NCBI GenBank assembly: GCA_020160805.1
Contig: JAIUPO010000013.1
Coordinates: 49,481-113,480 of the forward strand
Direction: 5' to 3'
Length of the DNA stretch: 64,000 nt
Source: Actinomycetota bacterium
GTDB taxonomy: Bacteria > Actinomycetota > Actinomycetes > Actinomycetales > Dermatophilaceae
In this document: positions 53,670 to 63,635 of the stretch, in pieces
How positions within the stretch are numbered: the stretch's first letter is position 1
Layout: every line of letters starts with the position of its first letter
Notes under the pieces: generated by a model
Seen by the model: the letters and a program-made list of their open reading frames with translations, nothing else
Told to the model about the DNA's origin: nothing
Databases searched by the model: none
Translations under genes and position numbers: made by a program

Positions 53670-55979
53670 TCAGTAGCGCGGGCGGCGGGGTCCGTCGTGG
53701 CGGGGGCGGCGGGCGCCATCGGGCCGGGGACGGCCGGGACCACGGCGACCGCGGTTCGGGCGCGGGGCGATGATCGACTGCCAAACCTCCTCGGGCACGG
53801 GGCCACGGGTGGGCTCGACACCCTCGGCGGCCGCCGAGCGGGCGTCCAGCTTTTCGGGGCTGATCGAGAGGGCGACCTCGTCGATGATCTTCTCCATCGC
53901 CCGCCGCTGGTGCGGGAGCGCGAGGGTGACGACCGAGCCCGCCGAGCCGGCGCGGGCGGTGCGGCCAGCGCGGTGCACATAGGTCTTGTGGTCGGCCGGC
54001 GGGTCGACCTGCACCACGAGCGAGACATCGTCGACGTGGATGCCGCGGGCCGCGACGTCGGTCGCGACGAGCACCTCCAGGCGACCGTCCTTGAAGGCTT
54101 CAAGCACCTTGTTGCGCACCGACTGGTTCAGGCCACCGTGGATTGGGCCGGCCAGAATCCCGCTCTCGCGCAACTGACTTGCCACTCGGTCGGCCCCGAG
54201 CTGGGTGCGCACGAAGATCAGCGTCTTGCCAGGCTTGCCACTGATCTGAGCCGTCAACGTCTTCTTCATATTCGGCTCGATCAGCAGCACCCGGTGCTCC
54301 ATTGTGCTCACGGCGGCGGTCGGATCGTCCGTGGAGTGGGTGACCGGGTCGACGAGATATTTGGCCGCGAGGTCGTCGATGCCCTTATCGAGCGTCGCCG
54401 AGAAGAGCAGCCGCTGGCCGCCCTCGGGGACCAGATCCATGATCTCGGTGACCTCCGGCAGGAAGCCGAGGTCGGCCATGTGATCGGCCTCGTCGAGGAC
54501 GACGATCTCGACATTGTCGAGGATCGCGGCGCCGCGTTCGATGAGGTCCTGCAGCCGGCCCGGCGTGGCGACGACGAGGTCGACCCCGCGATCGAGCGCG
54601 GTCAGCTGCGGCGGATAGGGCATACCGCCGGCAACGACTTTCTGGCTGACGCCAACCGCGCGGGAGATCGGCTCGAGCGCATCGGAGACTTGCAGGGCCA
54701 GTTCGCGCGTCGGCACCAGAACGATCGCGCGCGGCCGGTTCGGCGTGGTCTGGCCTTGGCTCAGCCGGGCCAGCGTCGGCAGCCCGAAGGCCATCGTCTT
54801 GCCGGACCCGGTCTGGCCGCGGCCGAGCAGATCCTTGGCCGCGAGGGCGTCGGGGATCGTCGCCGCCTGGATCGGGAAGGCCGTGCGGATGCCCCGGGCG
54901 GCGAGCGCGTTGACGATCGCGTCCGGCAGGCCGAGCTCGCTGAAACTGGGCCCGTCGTGCTCCGCGGCAGCCGGGGCCGGCGCGGGGGCGGCGATCGTCT
55001 CGGGCGTCCACTGCCCACGCGTGCGGTCCTCGCGGACCGGTCGCGGCTCGTGGTGCGGCCCGTCGGAATAGCGGCCGATCGGTCGGCGCGGGGGCCGCGC
55101 GTCATAGCCACCTCGCTCGTCGCGGTCGCGGTATGCGGGCCGGTCGTCGCGCGACCCGCCATCGCGGTCGCGATAGCTCGGGCGACGCTCGTCGCGGTCC
55201 CGGTATGCCGGCCGATCATCCCGGCTGCCCCTGTCCCGGTTGCCGCCGTCGCGTTCGCGATAGCTCGGGCGGTCGTCCCGATCTCGGTAGCTCGGGCGCC
55301 GGTCGTCGCGGCCCTGGTATGCCGGACGGTCACCCGTTCCACGGTCGTCGCGATAGCTCGGACGGCGCTCATCGCGGTCGCGAGCAGGCGCTCGGTCGTC
55401 GCGGTCCCGGTGGGCCGGGCGCCGGTCGTCACGGTAGGCAGGGCGGTCAGTGCTCCCGCGGTTGTCGCGGCTGCCATAGCTCGGGCGGTCTTGCCGATCG
55501 CGGTAGGCGGGTCGCTCGTCGCGGTCACGGTATGCGGGCCGGTCACCCCGGCCCCGGTCGTCGCGGTCGCGATAGCTCGGCCGGTCATCCCGGTCCCGGT
55601 AGGCCGGACGCCGATCGTCCCGGCCTCCATACGACGGGCGGTCACCACGGGACCGGTCGTCGCGATCCCGGTGGGCCGGGCGCCGATCATCCCGGCCGCC
55701 ATATGAGGGGCGATCGCCGCGGGACCGATCGTCGCGGCTGCGGGCGGGCCGGTCGTCATACCGGCTGCTGCGGGTCGGCGCGGACTCCTCGCGAGTGAAG
55801 CGCGAAGGGCGACCCTTGTCCGCCGAGGTGGGGCGGGCGGGCGAGCCGTCCACCCAGCGTGGTTTCTTCAGCCTCGGTGCCTCGACCCCGCTGCGGCGGG
55901 CCTTCGCGGAATCGGTGCTCGTTTTCTTCGCCTGGGCCTTTTTGGCCGTGCTCCAGCGAGGCTTCTTGTCCCCGCTCAC
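53670..55979 (-). CDS. DEAD-box RNA helicase with a long Arg/Asp-rich N-terminal region
   Basis: The 769-residue protein has a basic start, then about 270 residues of degenerate repeats of the type RDRDDRPSYR (residues about 60-325), then the helicase core: FSELGLPDAI, GRGQTGSGKT, PTRELALQ, VVATPGRL, VLDEADHM, SATL, ATDVAARGIHVDD and HRAGRTARAG, ending in an Arg/Gly tail. It unwinds RNA duplexes in ribosome assembly or decay; the RD-rich arm could drive phase separation. The GTG at 55979 overlaps the GNAT stop (GTGA). Confidence 0.92.
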   Translation of the reverse strand: MSGDKKPRWSTAKKAQAKKTSTDSAKARRSGVEAPRLKKPRWVDGSPARPTSADKGRPSRFTREESAPTRSSRYDDRPARSRDDRSRGDRPSYGGRDDRRPAHRDRDDRSRGDRPSYGGRDDRRPAYRDRDDRPSYRDRDDRGRGDRPAYRDRDERPAYRDRQDRPSYGSRDNRGSTDRPAYRDDRRPAHRDRDDRAPARDRDERRPSYRDDRGTGDRPAYQGRDDRRPSYRDRDDRPSYRERDGGNRDRGSRDDRPAYRDRDERRPSYRDRDGGSRDDRPAYRDRDERGGYDARPPRRPIGRYSDGPHHEPRPVREDRTRGQWTPETIAAPAPAPAAAEHDGPSFSELGLPDAIVNALAARGIRTAFPIQAATIPDALAAKDLLGRGQTGSGKTMAFGLPTLARLSQGQTTPNRPRAIVLVPTRELALQVSDALEPISRAVGVSQKVVAGGMPYPPQLTALDRGVDLVVATPGRLQDLIERGAAILDNVEIVVLDEADHMADLGFLPEVTEIMDLVPEGGQRLLFSATLDKGIDDLAAKYLVDPVTHSTDDPTAAVSTMEHRVLLIEPNMKKTLTAQISGKPGKTLIFVRTQLGADRVASQLRESGILAGPIHGGLNQSVRNKVLEAFKDGRLEVLVATDVAARGIHVDDVSLVVQVDPPADHKTYVHRAGRTARAGSAGSVVTLALPHQRRAMEKIIDEVALSISPEKLDARSAAAEGVEPTRGPVPEEVWQSIIAPRPNRGRRGPGRPRPDGARRPRHDGPRRPRY

Positions 55980-56821
55980 AGGAGCACCGTGGCGAAGGTG
56001 CCGATTTGCTGCATACCGATCCGTTCGTAGGTGGCTCGCGCCGCCAAGTTGTAGTGATTGACATAGAGCGTCGCCATTGGGGCCACGTCGTGTAGAACAT
56101 TCTCGACTACTCCGGCCATTGCGGCGGTCCCCAGCCCCTCGCCCCGGCGCTCGGGGTGCACCCACACGCCCTGAATCTGGGCGCAACCGAGCGCGACGGA
56201 CCCCAAATCTGCCTTGAAGATCACCTGGCCCCGTTCGACGATCACATAGGTATGCCGCCGCTCGATGAGCTTCTCCAACAAGGTGCGGTAGCTGCGCGGG
56301 TTGCCGCGATAGGGCGGGTAGCCGATCTCTTGGGTGAACATGTGCTCGGCGGCCGGCAACACCAAATCGGCCTCATCGAGCCGCGCGAGGCGCACCCGCG
56401 GGTCGGCGGCGATCCCGACCTGCGATGGCGGCCGCGTCGTCGCGAGATGCGGCTGCGGCGACCGGACATCCCGCACGGCCCCCCAGCCGACCTCGCACAA
56501 CTCCCACAGGGGCAGCACCTGCTCGGCCGGGCCGAGGAAGGAGGCCGCTCGCCGGTGCCATTTGCGCACGCGTTCGGCGATCGCGCTGCGCGTGCGCGGG
56601 GTGGTCCCGACGGGCACGACATTGGCTCCGGCGAAGCACATGGAGACCAGTTCCGCCCCGTCATACACCCCCACCACATGCGATCCGGGACCGGTCAGCC
56701 CGCCCTCGAGCAGCCGCGCGGCGACGAAGCAGTTGTCGGCCGGATTGCGCGCGCACAGATCCATGGCCGCCCCCATATCGGAGGCGCCCAGAACCCGAAT
56801 GGGCGTCCGAGTGCGCAGCAC
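55976..56821 (-). CDS. GNAT-family acetyltransferase in the ispG neighbourhood
   Basis: The 281-residue protein has an N-terminal domain (RVLGASDMGAAMDLCARNP, VGVYDGAELVSMCFAGANV) and a C-terminal GNAT domain (IQGVWVHPERRGEGLGTAAMAGVVE, then YVNHYNLAARATYERIGM). This two-domain GNAT often follows ispG in actinobacteria; the substrate is unknown. The start at GTG 56821 is tentative: a TAGGGT box ends only 2 nt before it. It overlaps the helicase gene by 4 nt. Confidence 0.87.
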   Translation of the reverse strand: MLRTRTPIRVLGASDMGAAMDLCARNPADNCFVAARLLEGGLTGPGSHVVGVYDGAELVSMCFAGANVVPVGTTPRTRSAIAERVRKWHRRAASFLGPAEQVLPLWELCEVGWGAVRDVRSPQPHLATTRPPSQVGIAADPRVRLARLDEADLVLPAAEHMFTQEIGYPPYRGNPRSYRTLLEKLIERRHTYVIVERGQVIFKADLGSVALGCAQIQGVWVHPERRGEGLGTAAMAGVVENVLHDVAPMATLYVNHYNLAARATYERIGMQQIGTFATVLL

Positions 56822-56928
56822 GGACCCTAGCCTGCCGTGTCCGGGCGCCCCCGTCACGGATTGGGGTGCCCAAATCGCCTGCGGCGCCGGGAGTATGCCG
56901 TTCCCTCCCCAGCGATCCCTCGCGCGGC

Positions 56929-58089
<1,161 letters not shown>

Positions 58090-58097
58090 AAGAAGCG

Positions 58098-58103
58098 ATT
58101 ATC
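58098..58103 (-). promoter_or_regulatory. GATAAT -10 box of ispG
   Basis: On the minus strand GATAAT ends 8 nt before the GTG at 58089, with no Shine-Dalgarno sequence. Confidence 0.5.
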
Positions 58104-58220
58104 CCCCACCATCGCCCGGGGACCGGGTCGGCGGCGAGGGGTACGACGGGGTGCCACGGCGGGGTGCGGATCAGCGGGCCGTCCTGGCAACCACCCAGGC
58201 ACTTTCGGCGTCGGACGGAT

Positions 58221-59214
58221 ATGACGTTCGCCGACCAGCCCGCCACCATGCCCACCCAGCTCGCCGACGGCGCCCCGCTGGCCAGCCGAGCCGCTCTGGA
58301 AGCGGCCATGCAGGGCAAGCACGAAGCCTTCCGCCTCCGATGGTCTCGTCGCGACCCTGGGCGCCGAGGTCGCCACGGCGGGTGCGGCGGTCGAGGCGAG
58401 GGCCCGGCAGCTCGACAGTGAGAAAGCGGATGTCGAGCGCCTCGAAGGCGTCAGCCTCTCGCGCCTCTTCGGCTCCATCCGCGGCTCGCGTCTCGGCGAT
58501 CTGGAGCGCGAGCGCGCCGAGCGCGACGCCGCATCCATCGCGTATGACGCCGCCGTGCGCGATCGCGATCGCCTCGCCGAGCAACTCAGCGACGTCCGGC
58601 GCCGCCGGATCGCCCTCGGGGACGTGAGCCAGACGTATGACGCGGCGGTCGCGGCATACAGCATGGAGGCCAGCGAACTGGGCCGCGATGGCGGCCGGGA
58701 CCTCTTCGCGATCACCCAGCGGCTCGCCGCGGCGCGGTCGCGGCTGCGCGAACTCGACGAGGCGCTGGCGGCCGGCGATGGCGCGGCCCGCGATCTCGAC
58801 GCCGCGCTGAAGGTTCTCGGCTCGGCCGACGGGTGGAGCACCTATGACACTTTCCTCGGCGGCGGGATGCTGTCCAGCGCCATCAAGCGCGACAAGATCG
58901 ACGACGCCTCCGCCCTGCTCTCGCGCGCCGCCGCATCGATTGAGCGCTTCCGCCGCGAGAGTGCCGATGTCGGGGATGTGCCGGTGCCCGATCTGTCGCT
59001 ATCCAATGGCCTGCGAACGCTCGATGTGTGGTTCGACAACATTTTCACCGACCTGTCAGTGCGCGGAAAGATCAAGGAAGCGCTCGACGGTGCGCGCCAA
59101 TCCGCTGCGCTGGTGTCGCGCTCGATGTCGCTGCTGTCCGACACTCGCGGCCAGAGCCTGGTCGAGATCGAGCGGCTGGTGGAAGCTCGCGACCGGCTGC
59201 TGCAGCAGGTATGA
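58221..59214 (+). pseudogene. Coiled-coil protein gene with a +1 frameshift near 58337
   Basis: The N-terminal ~40 residues (ADGAPLASRAALEAAMQGKHEAFRL) are in one frame and the rest (DGLVATLGAEVATAG, LDSEKADVERLEG and onward to EARDRLLQQV) in another. The combined length of about 330 residues is 3n+1 bases, so one extra base near CGCCTCCGATGG would explain it. The remainder is rich in Glu, Arg and Ala heptads (coiled coil) with a C-terminal FLGGGMLSSAIKRDKID region. The function is unknown. An internal GTG at 58555 gives a 219-residue ORF, but the coding sequence clearly begins earlier. Confidence 0.7.
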
Positions 59215-59289
59215 CGCCCGGCCGGCTCGGTCCGCGAGGTCGCGCACTTTTGGGTGCTGGTACTCAGGCCTCGGCGCGACAGGGCTCGT

Positions 59290-59295
59290 TAGAGT
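59290..59295 (+). promoter_or_regulatory. TAGAGT -10 box, leaderless start of the adenylation cassette
   Basis: TAGAGT lies 7 nt before the ATG at 59303; it probably drives the four or five following genes. Confidence 0.55.
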
Positions 59296-59302
59296 CCCGG
59301 GC

Positions 59303-60913
59303 ATGAGCAGCGAGGGGATGGGAATCGCCGCGCGCGGCCGCAGCCTGGCGGCAATCGCATGGCACTCACAGGGGGCGGGCGTCATACGCCGTGGGGTGCT
59401 GCGAGGCAGTTCGCGGGCGCTGACGGAGGTATACGGCCTCTACAAAGTGCACCCGGCCGTCTGGCGCTGGACCGCGCGGAACTACCACCCGGCGATGGAG
59501 AGCTTCGCGCGGCTGCACGCGTGGATGACCTGCCAGTTCGCCTACCTGGACGTCCCGGCATACAAAGAACACTTGCAGCACAACGACTTTCAGTTCCGCT
59601 GGTTCGACCTGACGAGCTATCCGCCGACCGACAAGGACGGCTATGTCAAGAAGTTCTCGGAGGAGGCGCGCTGCTGGGACGGTCACCTGGACCGGGTGGG
59701 CACGGTCGTGGACGAGTCCTCGGGATCCTCCGGCACGCCCTTCAACTGGGTGCGCGGCAAGCGCGAGCTCGACACGATTCATCGCAATGTCGCCGGCTTC
59801 ACGACGCAGGTCTATCCGCGGCGCCGGCTGTTCGTCATCAATGCCTATTCGATGGGCGCCTGGGCGACGGGGACCAATACCGGCATCGCGATGGCCAAGA
59901 TTGCGATGGTCAAGAACACCGGGCCCGATCTGGAGAAGATCGTCGACACCATCACGCACTTCGGGCCGCACTACAACTACCTCGTCACGGCCTATCCGCC
60001 CTTCTTGAAAGACCTGCGCGACCGCCTCGACTCGATCGGATTCGATTGGGGCAGCTACAAGCTCTACGGCATGGTCGGCGGCGAAGGCATGACGGAGGCG
60101 CTGCGGGACTATTGCGAGGAGCGCTTCGAGCGGGTGCTGTCCGGATATGGCGCCTCCGACCTGACGATCGGTATCGGCGGCGAGTCGCGGGTGACCGTGT
60201 GGTTGCGGGACCAGATCGTCAAGGACGAAGCCTTCAAGGAGGCGATCCTGGGACCTGCGGAGTCTCAGATCCCGATGATCTTCCAGTACAACCCACTGGA
60301 GACCTACCTCGAAGTCAACGACAACGACGAGCTGTTGTGCACCCTCAACTCGACGACCGTGCTGTCCCCGAAATTGCGCTACAACATCGGCGACGAAGCC
60401 AAGCTGCTGCCCTTTCCCGACTTGGAACGGCTGATCGCGGCGCGCCCCGATCTGCGCGCCGACTTCGACGCCGCGCAAGCCATCGACCGGATGCGACTGC
60501 CCTTGCTGCTGCTCTATGGCCGTGCCGACTCCACCGTGTCGTTCATGGGTGCGAACATCTATCCGCAGGACGTGGAATACGGCTTGTACGAAGGCAATTC
60601 GCGTGCCTCCGAGATCGAGGCTTTCATGCTGACGCTTGAGGAAACGGCCGATCTCGATGCCCGGCCGGTGGTCAATATCGCGACGCGCGAGGGCGTTCAT
60701 CTCGACGAAGCGGCCCGGACGGAATTGGCCGCCGCCTGCGAGAAGGGCATCGTCGAGCACCTGATGAAGGTCTCGCGCGACTTCCGGCAATCGGTCGAGG
60801 AAGACCCGAGCTCCACCCAGATCAGCGTCCGGGTCCACGACTTCGAGACCGGGCCTTTCGAGGGCGGCCAGAGCAAGATCAAGAAGGTCTATTTCCGCAA
60901 GGACGCCGGATGA
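59303..60913 (+). CDS. PaaK/CapK-like adenylate-forming enzyme
   Basis: The 536-residue protein resembles phenylacetate-CoA ligase/CapK enzymes: the phosphate loop DESSGSSGTPFNWVRGK, the middle block LYGMVGGEGMTEALRDYC and a tail with VSFMGANIYPQDVEYGL. It would activate a carboxylic acid as an acyl-AMP, possibly for transfer to CoA or an amine. The next gene overlaps its stop (ATGA). The acid is unknown; the rest of the operon (acyltransferase-like, nitroreductase) suggests a small-molecule pathway. Confidence 0.82.
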   Translation: MSSEGMGIAARGRSLAAIAWHSQGAGVIRRGVLRGSSRALTEVYGLYKVHPAVWRWTARNYHPAMESFARLHAWMTCQFAYLDVPAYKEHLQHNDFQFRWFDLTSYPPTDKDGYVKKFSEEARCWDGHLDRVGTVVDESSGSSGTPFNWVRGKRELDTIHRNVAGFTTQVYPRRRLFVINAYSMGAWATGTNTGIAMAKIAMVKNTGPDLEKIVDTITHFGPHYNYLVTAYPPFLKDLRDRLDSIGFDWGSYKLYGMVGGEGMTEALRDYCEERFERVLSGYGASDLTIGIGGESRVTVWLRDQIVKDEAFKEAILGPAESQIPMIFQYNPLETYLEVNDNDELLCTLNSTTVLSPKLRYNIGDEAKLLPFPDLERLIAARPDLRADFDAAQAIDRMRLPLLLLYGRADSTVSFMGANIYPQDVEYGLYEGNSRASEIEAFMLTLEETADLDARPVVNIATREGVHLDEAARTELAAACEKGIVEHLMKVSRDFRQSVEEDPSSTQISVRVHDFETGPFEGGQSKIKKVYFRKDAG

Positions 60914-61368
60914 GAACCCGCGACTTCTCGGCAGCGCCGCGCCTCGCACAATCGGGGGCGATGTTCACCGGGGCGACTCGATACAACGGTCTGCGCGCGT
61001 GGATCACGCTGTCCTGGACCTGGCGCAAGCTCGTGAAGCGTATGAAGGGTATGCCCGGCTATTGCTGGCACACCGTCTATTGGGAACGGCCGTTCACGCT
61101 CGGCACGATCGCCTACTTCGAAACCCGCGAGGACCTGCTGACGATCGCGCGCAGCCCCGAGCACCGGAAGCTGATGCAGTGGATCACCGAGGGCACCAGG
61201 AATGCCACCGGTGGCTATATCCGCCTCTTCACGGCCGAGCCCGATGGCTATACCAATGGCATCTGGCGGGCCGAGGCGAATGTCATGCAACACATCGAAA
61301 ACTACACCCCGCTGCCCGACGACACCGGCCCGAAGCCGGTGACCGACGCGGCGAGCGAGATCGTGTGA
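60910..61368 (+). CDS. Small alpha/beta-barrel-like protein of the adenylation cassette
   Basis: The 152-residue protein has the look of a ferredoxin-like dimeric alpha/beta barrel (DUF4188/antibiotic monooxygenase type): ITLSWTWRKLVKRMKGMPGY, WHTVYWERPFTLGTIAYFETREDLLTIA, RSPEHRKLMQWI. Members include cofactor-free monooxygenases, but no catalytic residue can be named here. It overlaps the upstream gene by 4 nt and lies 11 nt before the next. Confidence 0.6.
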   Translation: MRTRDFSAAPRLAQSGAMFTGATRYNGLRAWITLSWTWRKLVKRMKGMPGYCWHTVYWERPFTLGTIAYFETREDLLTIARSPEHRKLMQWITEGTRNATGGYIRLFTAEPDGYTNGIWRAEANVMQHIENYTPLPDDTGPKPVTDAASEIV

Positions 61369-61378
61369 GTGGATCTGT

Positions 61379-62497
61379 ATGTCGCGCATCGAGATTCGTC
61401 GCGTCCTGACCGATGAGCAGTTCGACGCCTTCGTGCAGGTGCCGCTGCTACTGCACGGCTCGCAGCACTATGTCCCGATCCTGCAGTCCCAACTGCGGGC
61501 CTGGTGGACCGGGCGGCATCCCCAGGCGCGCTTCGGGCCGGTGGCCTACTACCTCGCGCTGCGCGACGGCATACCCGTGGGACGCACGTGCGTGCATCAC
61601 AATCCGGCGATGGACGACCGCCTCGAGGCGGACACGCAACTGTTCGGGCTGACCGAGTTCGCCGATGCCGAGGTGTTGGGGGCGCTGCTGGGTCAAGCGG
61701 AACGCGACGGCCGCGCGGCGGCCCGTACGAGCCTGCTCGGGCCGGTTGCCTTGCTGCCGAATCAAACCGGGGGCGTGATCACCTCCGGGTTTGACGAGCG
61801 GGGCTTCATGGACTCGCCGTGGAATCCTCCGAACTATCCGCAGGCCTATGAATCCCTCGGCTACACAAGGTGTTTCGAGGGTGCGACGTGGATCTGCGAG
61901 GGCTATGACGGTCTGGATCCCGGGGATGTCTTCCGGTTCGACAATGCGCGATTGGCGGCGGAGGGCTTGCGGGTGGAGCCGGCGAATCGCTGGCGGCTGG
62001 GGCGTGACCTGGAGGCCATGCGGACCGTTCTCAATGGCGCATTCGCTGCGCTGCCGTACTACACGCAGATCTCCGCTGACGATCTGGCGGCCCAGACCGA
62101 TGGCCTGGCCTTCCTCCTCGACGAATCGCTCTTCCTGCGCCTGACCCAACACGGCCGGACGGTCGCCTTCGTGCTCTGCGTGCCGGACGTCAGCCGCTTC
62201 ATGATGGCTCGCGGCGGGCGGCTCGGGGCGCGGGATCAGGTGGCGCTGATCGCGGCAAAGCGCCGCTATCGCGAGGACGCCATCCTCATCATCAAGGGCA
62301 CCGATCCGAGCGCGCAGGGCCGCGGCTATCTCACGCTGCTCTCACAGGAGTTGCTCCGCAACCTGCAGGCTGGTGGCTACCAGCGTTTGCGCAGCACCTT
62401 CGTCGAGGATGCGAATGCCGCTTCGGCGGCGCAGTACGAACGGATGGGCGGGCGCCCTCTTCATCGAACGACCTTCTACCGCAAGGACATTCGATGA
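61379..62497 (+). CDS. GNAT-fold acyltransferase-like protein
   Basis: The 372-residue protein has an N-terminal GNAT-like segment (AYYLALRDGIPVGRTCVHHNP) and a second in the C-terminal half (DPSAQGRGYLTLLSQELLRNLQAGGYQ, ending AAQYERMGGRPLHRTTFYRKDI), a two-module layout like large N-acyltransferases. It could transfer the acyl group made by the neighbouring ligase to an amine. It overlaps the nitroreductase gene by 4 nt (ATGA). Confidence 0.7.
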   Translation: MSRIEIRRVLTDEQFDAFVQVPLLLHGSQHYVPILQSQLRAWWTGRHPQARFGPVAYYLALRDGIPVGRTCVHHNPAMDDRLEADTQLFGLTEFADAEVLGALLGQAERDGRAAARTSLLGPVALLPNQTGGVITSGFDERGFMDSPWNPPNYPQAYESLGYTRCFEGATWICEGYDGLDPGDVFRFDNARLAAEGLRVEPANRWRLGRDLEAMRTVLNGAFAALPYYTQISADDLAAQTDGLAFLLDESLFLRLTQHGRTVAFVLCVPDVSRFMMARGGRLGARDQVALIAAKRRYREDAILIIKGTDPSAQGRGYLTLLSQELLRNLQAGGYQRLRSTFVEDANAASAAQYERMGGRPLHRTTFYRKDIR

Positions 62498-63477
62498 GCT
62501 GGGTCGAGGAGGTCATGGCGCTCCAAGACGTCTGGGAGCGGGCACCGAGCGCCCACAACACGCAACCGGCCCGGCTGACAGCGGACGGTGACCGCTTGGT
62601 TCTCGGGTGGGATCCCCAGTGTGAACTGACAGTTGCCGATCCGAGCCGCCGCGATCTGTGGCTATCGCTGGGAGCCTTCGCGGAGTCGGTGTTCATCGCC
62701 GCCTCGGAGACGAGGCACGCGCTAGAGATGTCGTGGACGATCGATACCCGCCAGCAGGTCGCGGGCATCCTCGCCCGAGTTGGACCGTCGAGTGGCGCGG
62801 GACCATTCGGCGCTGCCGACCTGCTGGCCCGGCGCACGGCGCGGGGTCCGTATGCCGCCCCGCCGCCCAACGCCAATCAGCTTGCCGCCCTGCTGGATTC
62901 GCCTCTGAGCGAGGACGTCCACCTATCGCTCCTGCCTCCCGCGCTGCTCGAGGTCCTCTTGCCCGAGGCCGACCGGTGGAGTTTCTCGACGCCGGCGCAG
63001 GTCGAGGAGTTGCGGCGCTGGCTGCGCCTGGACCGGAAGCACCCGGCATACACCGAGGACGGGTTGACCTTCGAGGCCCTCGCCATGAGCGACATCCAGG
63101 CGCGGGCGCTGCGGATTGCCTTGTCCCCCACCGGATGGCGAGCGTTGTCCCGTCTAGGCGGCCCATCGCTGCTCGCGGCGGCGGGCCGACTGGATGGGAT
63201 CGGGAGCGTCGTGGCACTGCATACCTCCGCAGCGGCAGCGACCGAACCGGCAGCGGTCGCCGAGGCGGGGCGCGCGCTGTTGCGCACCTGGCTCGCGGCC
63301 GGTCGCGTGGGCCTGTCGGTGCACCCGCTCAGCCAACTCATCGACTGCCCGACGACCGCCGAGAAGGTGTCTGCCGCCCTCCCCGGATCGGACCGGCGAG
63401 CCCTCTCGGTCTTCCGGATCGGTCGGCCGATCCACCCGCCGGTGCGCTCCGCCAGGAGGGCAGCGCGTGAGCGCTGA
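62494..63477 (+). CDS. Nitroreductase-family flavoprotein (Acg-like)
   Basis: The 327-residue protein has the nitroreductase N-terminus (VWERAPSAHNTQPARL), a region with LLARRTARGPYAAPPP, and the C-terminal VGLSVHPLSQLIDCP, as in actinobacterial Acg-type proteins that bind FMN. It may reduce a nitro or quinone group or sequester flavin. It shares an ATGA overlap with the acyltransferase gene and ends inside the start of the next gene. Confidence 0.82.
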   Translation: MSWVEEVMALQDVWERAPSAHNTQPARLTADGDRLVLGWDPQCELTVADPSRRDLWLSLGAFAESVFIAASETRHALEMSWTIDTRQQVAGILARVGPSSGAGPFGAADLLARRTARGPYAAPPPNANQLAALLDSPLSEDVHLSLLPPALLEVLLPEADRWSFSTPAQVEELRRWLRLDRKHPAYTEDGLTFEALAMSDIQARALRIALSPTGWRALSRLGGPSLLAAAGRLDGIGSVVALHTSAAAATEPAAVAEAGRALLRTWLAAGRVGLSVHPLSQLIDCPTTAEKVSAALPGSDRRALSVFRIGRPIHPPVRSARRAARER

Positions 63478-63635
63478 TCTCGCGGACCAGGACAGCGGCG
63501 ACGCGTGGACCCAGGTTGTGATCGCCGCACATCGCCGACAGCGAGTGCAGGAGTTGCGCATCGCGTGGGCGCACGCTGAGGTTGCCGTGAACACGGCTCA
63601 TGAGAATGCGCTTGCGGCCCGCGATGAGGTTGTGA
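63467..63635 (+). pseudogene. Unknown gene, truncated by an insertion element after about 55 codons
   Basis: The GTG at 63467 has a strong AGGAGGG site 7 nt upstream and overlaps the nitroreductase stop. The product begins SADLADQDSGDAWTQVV and continues with helical AAHRRQRVQELRIAWAH, then loses coding character near 63633 where the mobile-element end begins. The intact protein is unknown; the remaining part is not enough to name it. Confidence 0.55.

Noticed and set aside
55088..55800. Array of short DNA repeats
   Set aside because: These are codons of the RD-rich arm of the helicase; the frame is continuous and the DNA repeats are degenerate.
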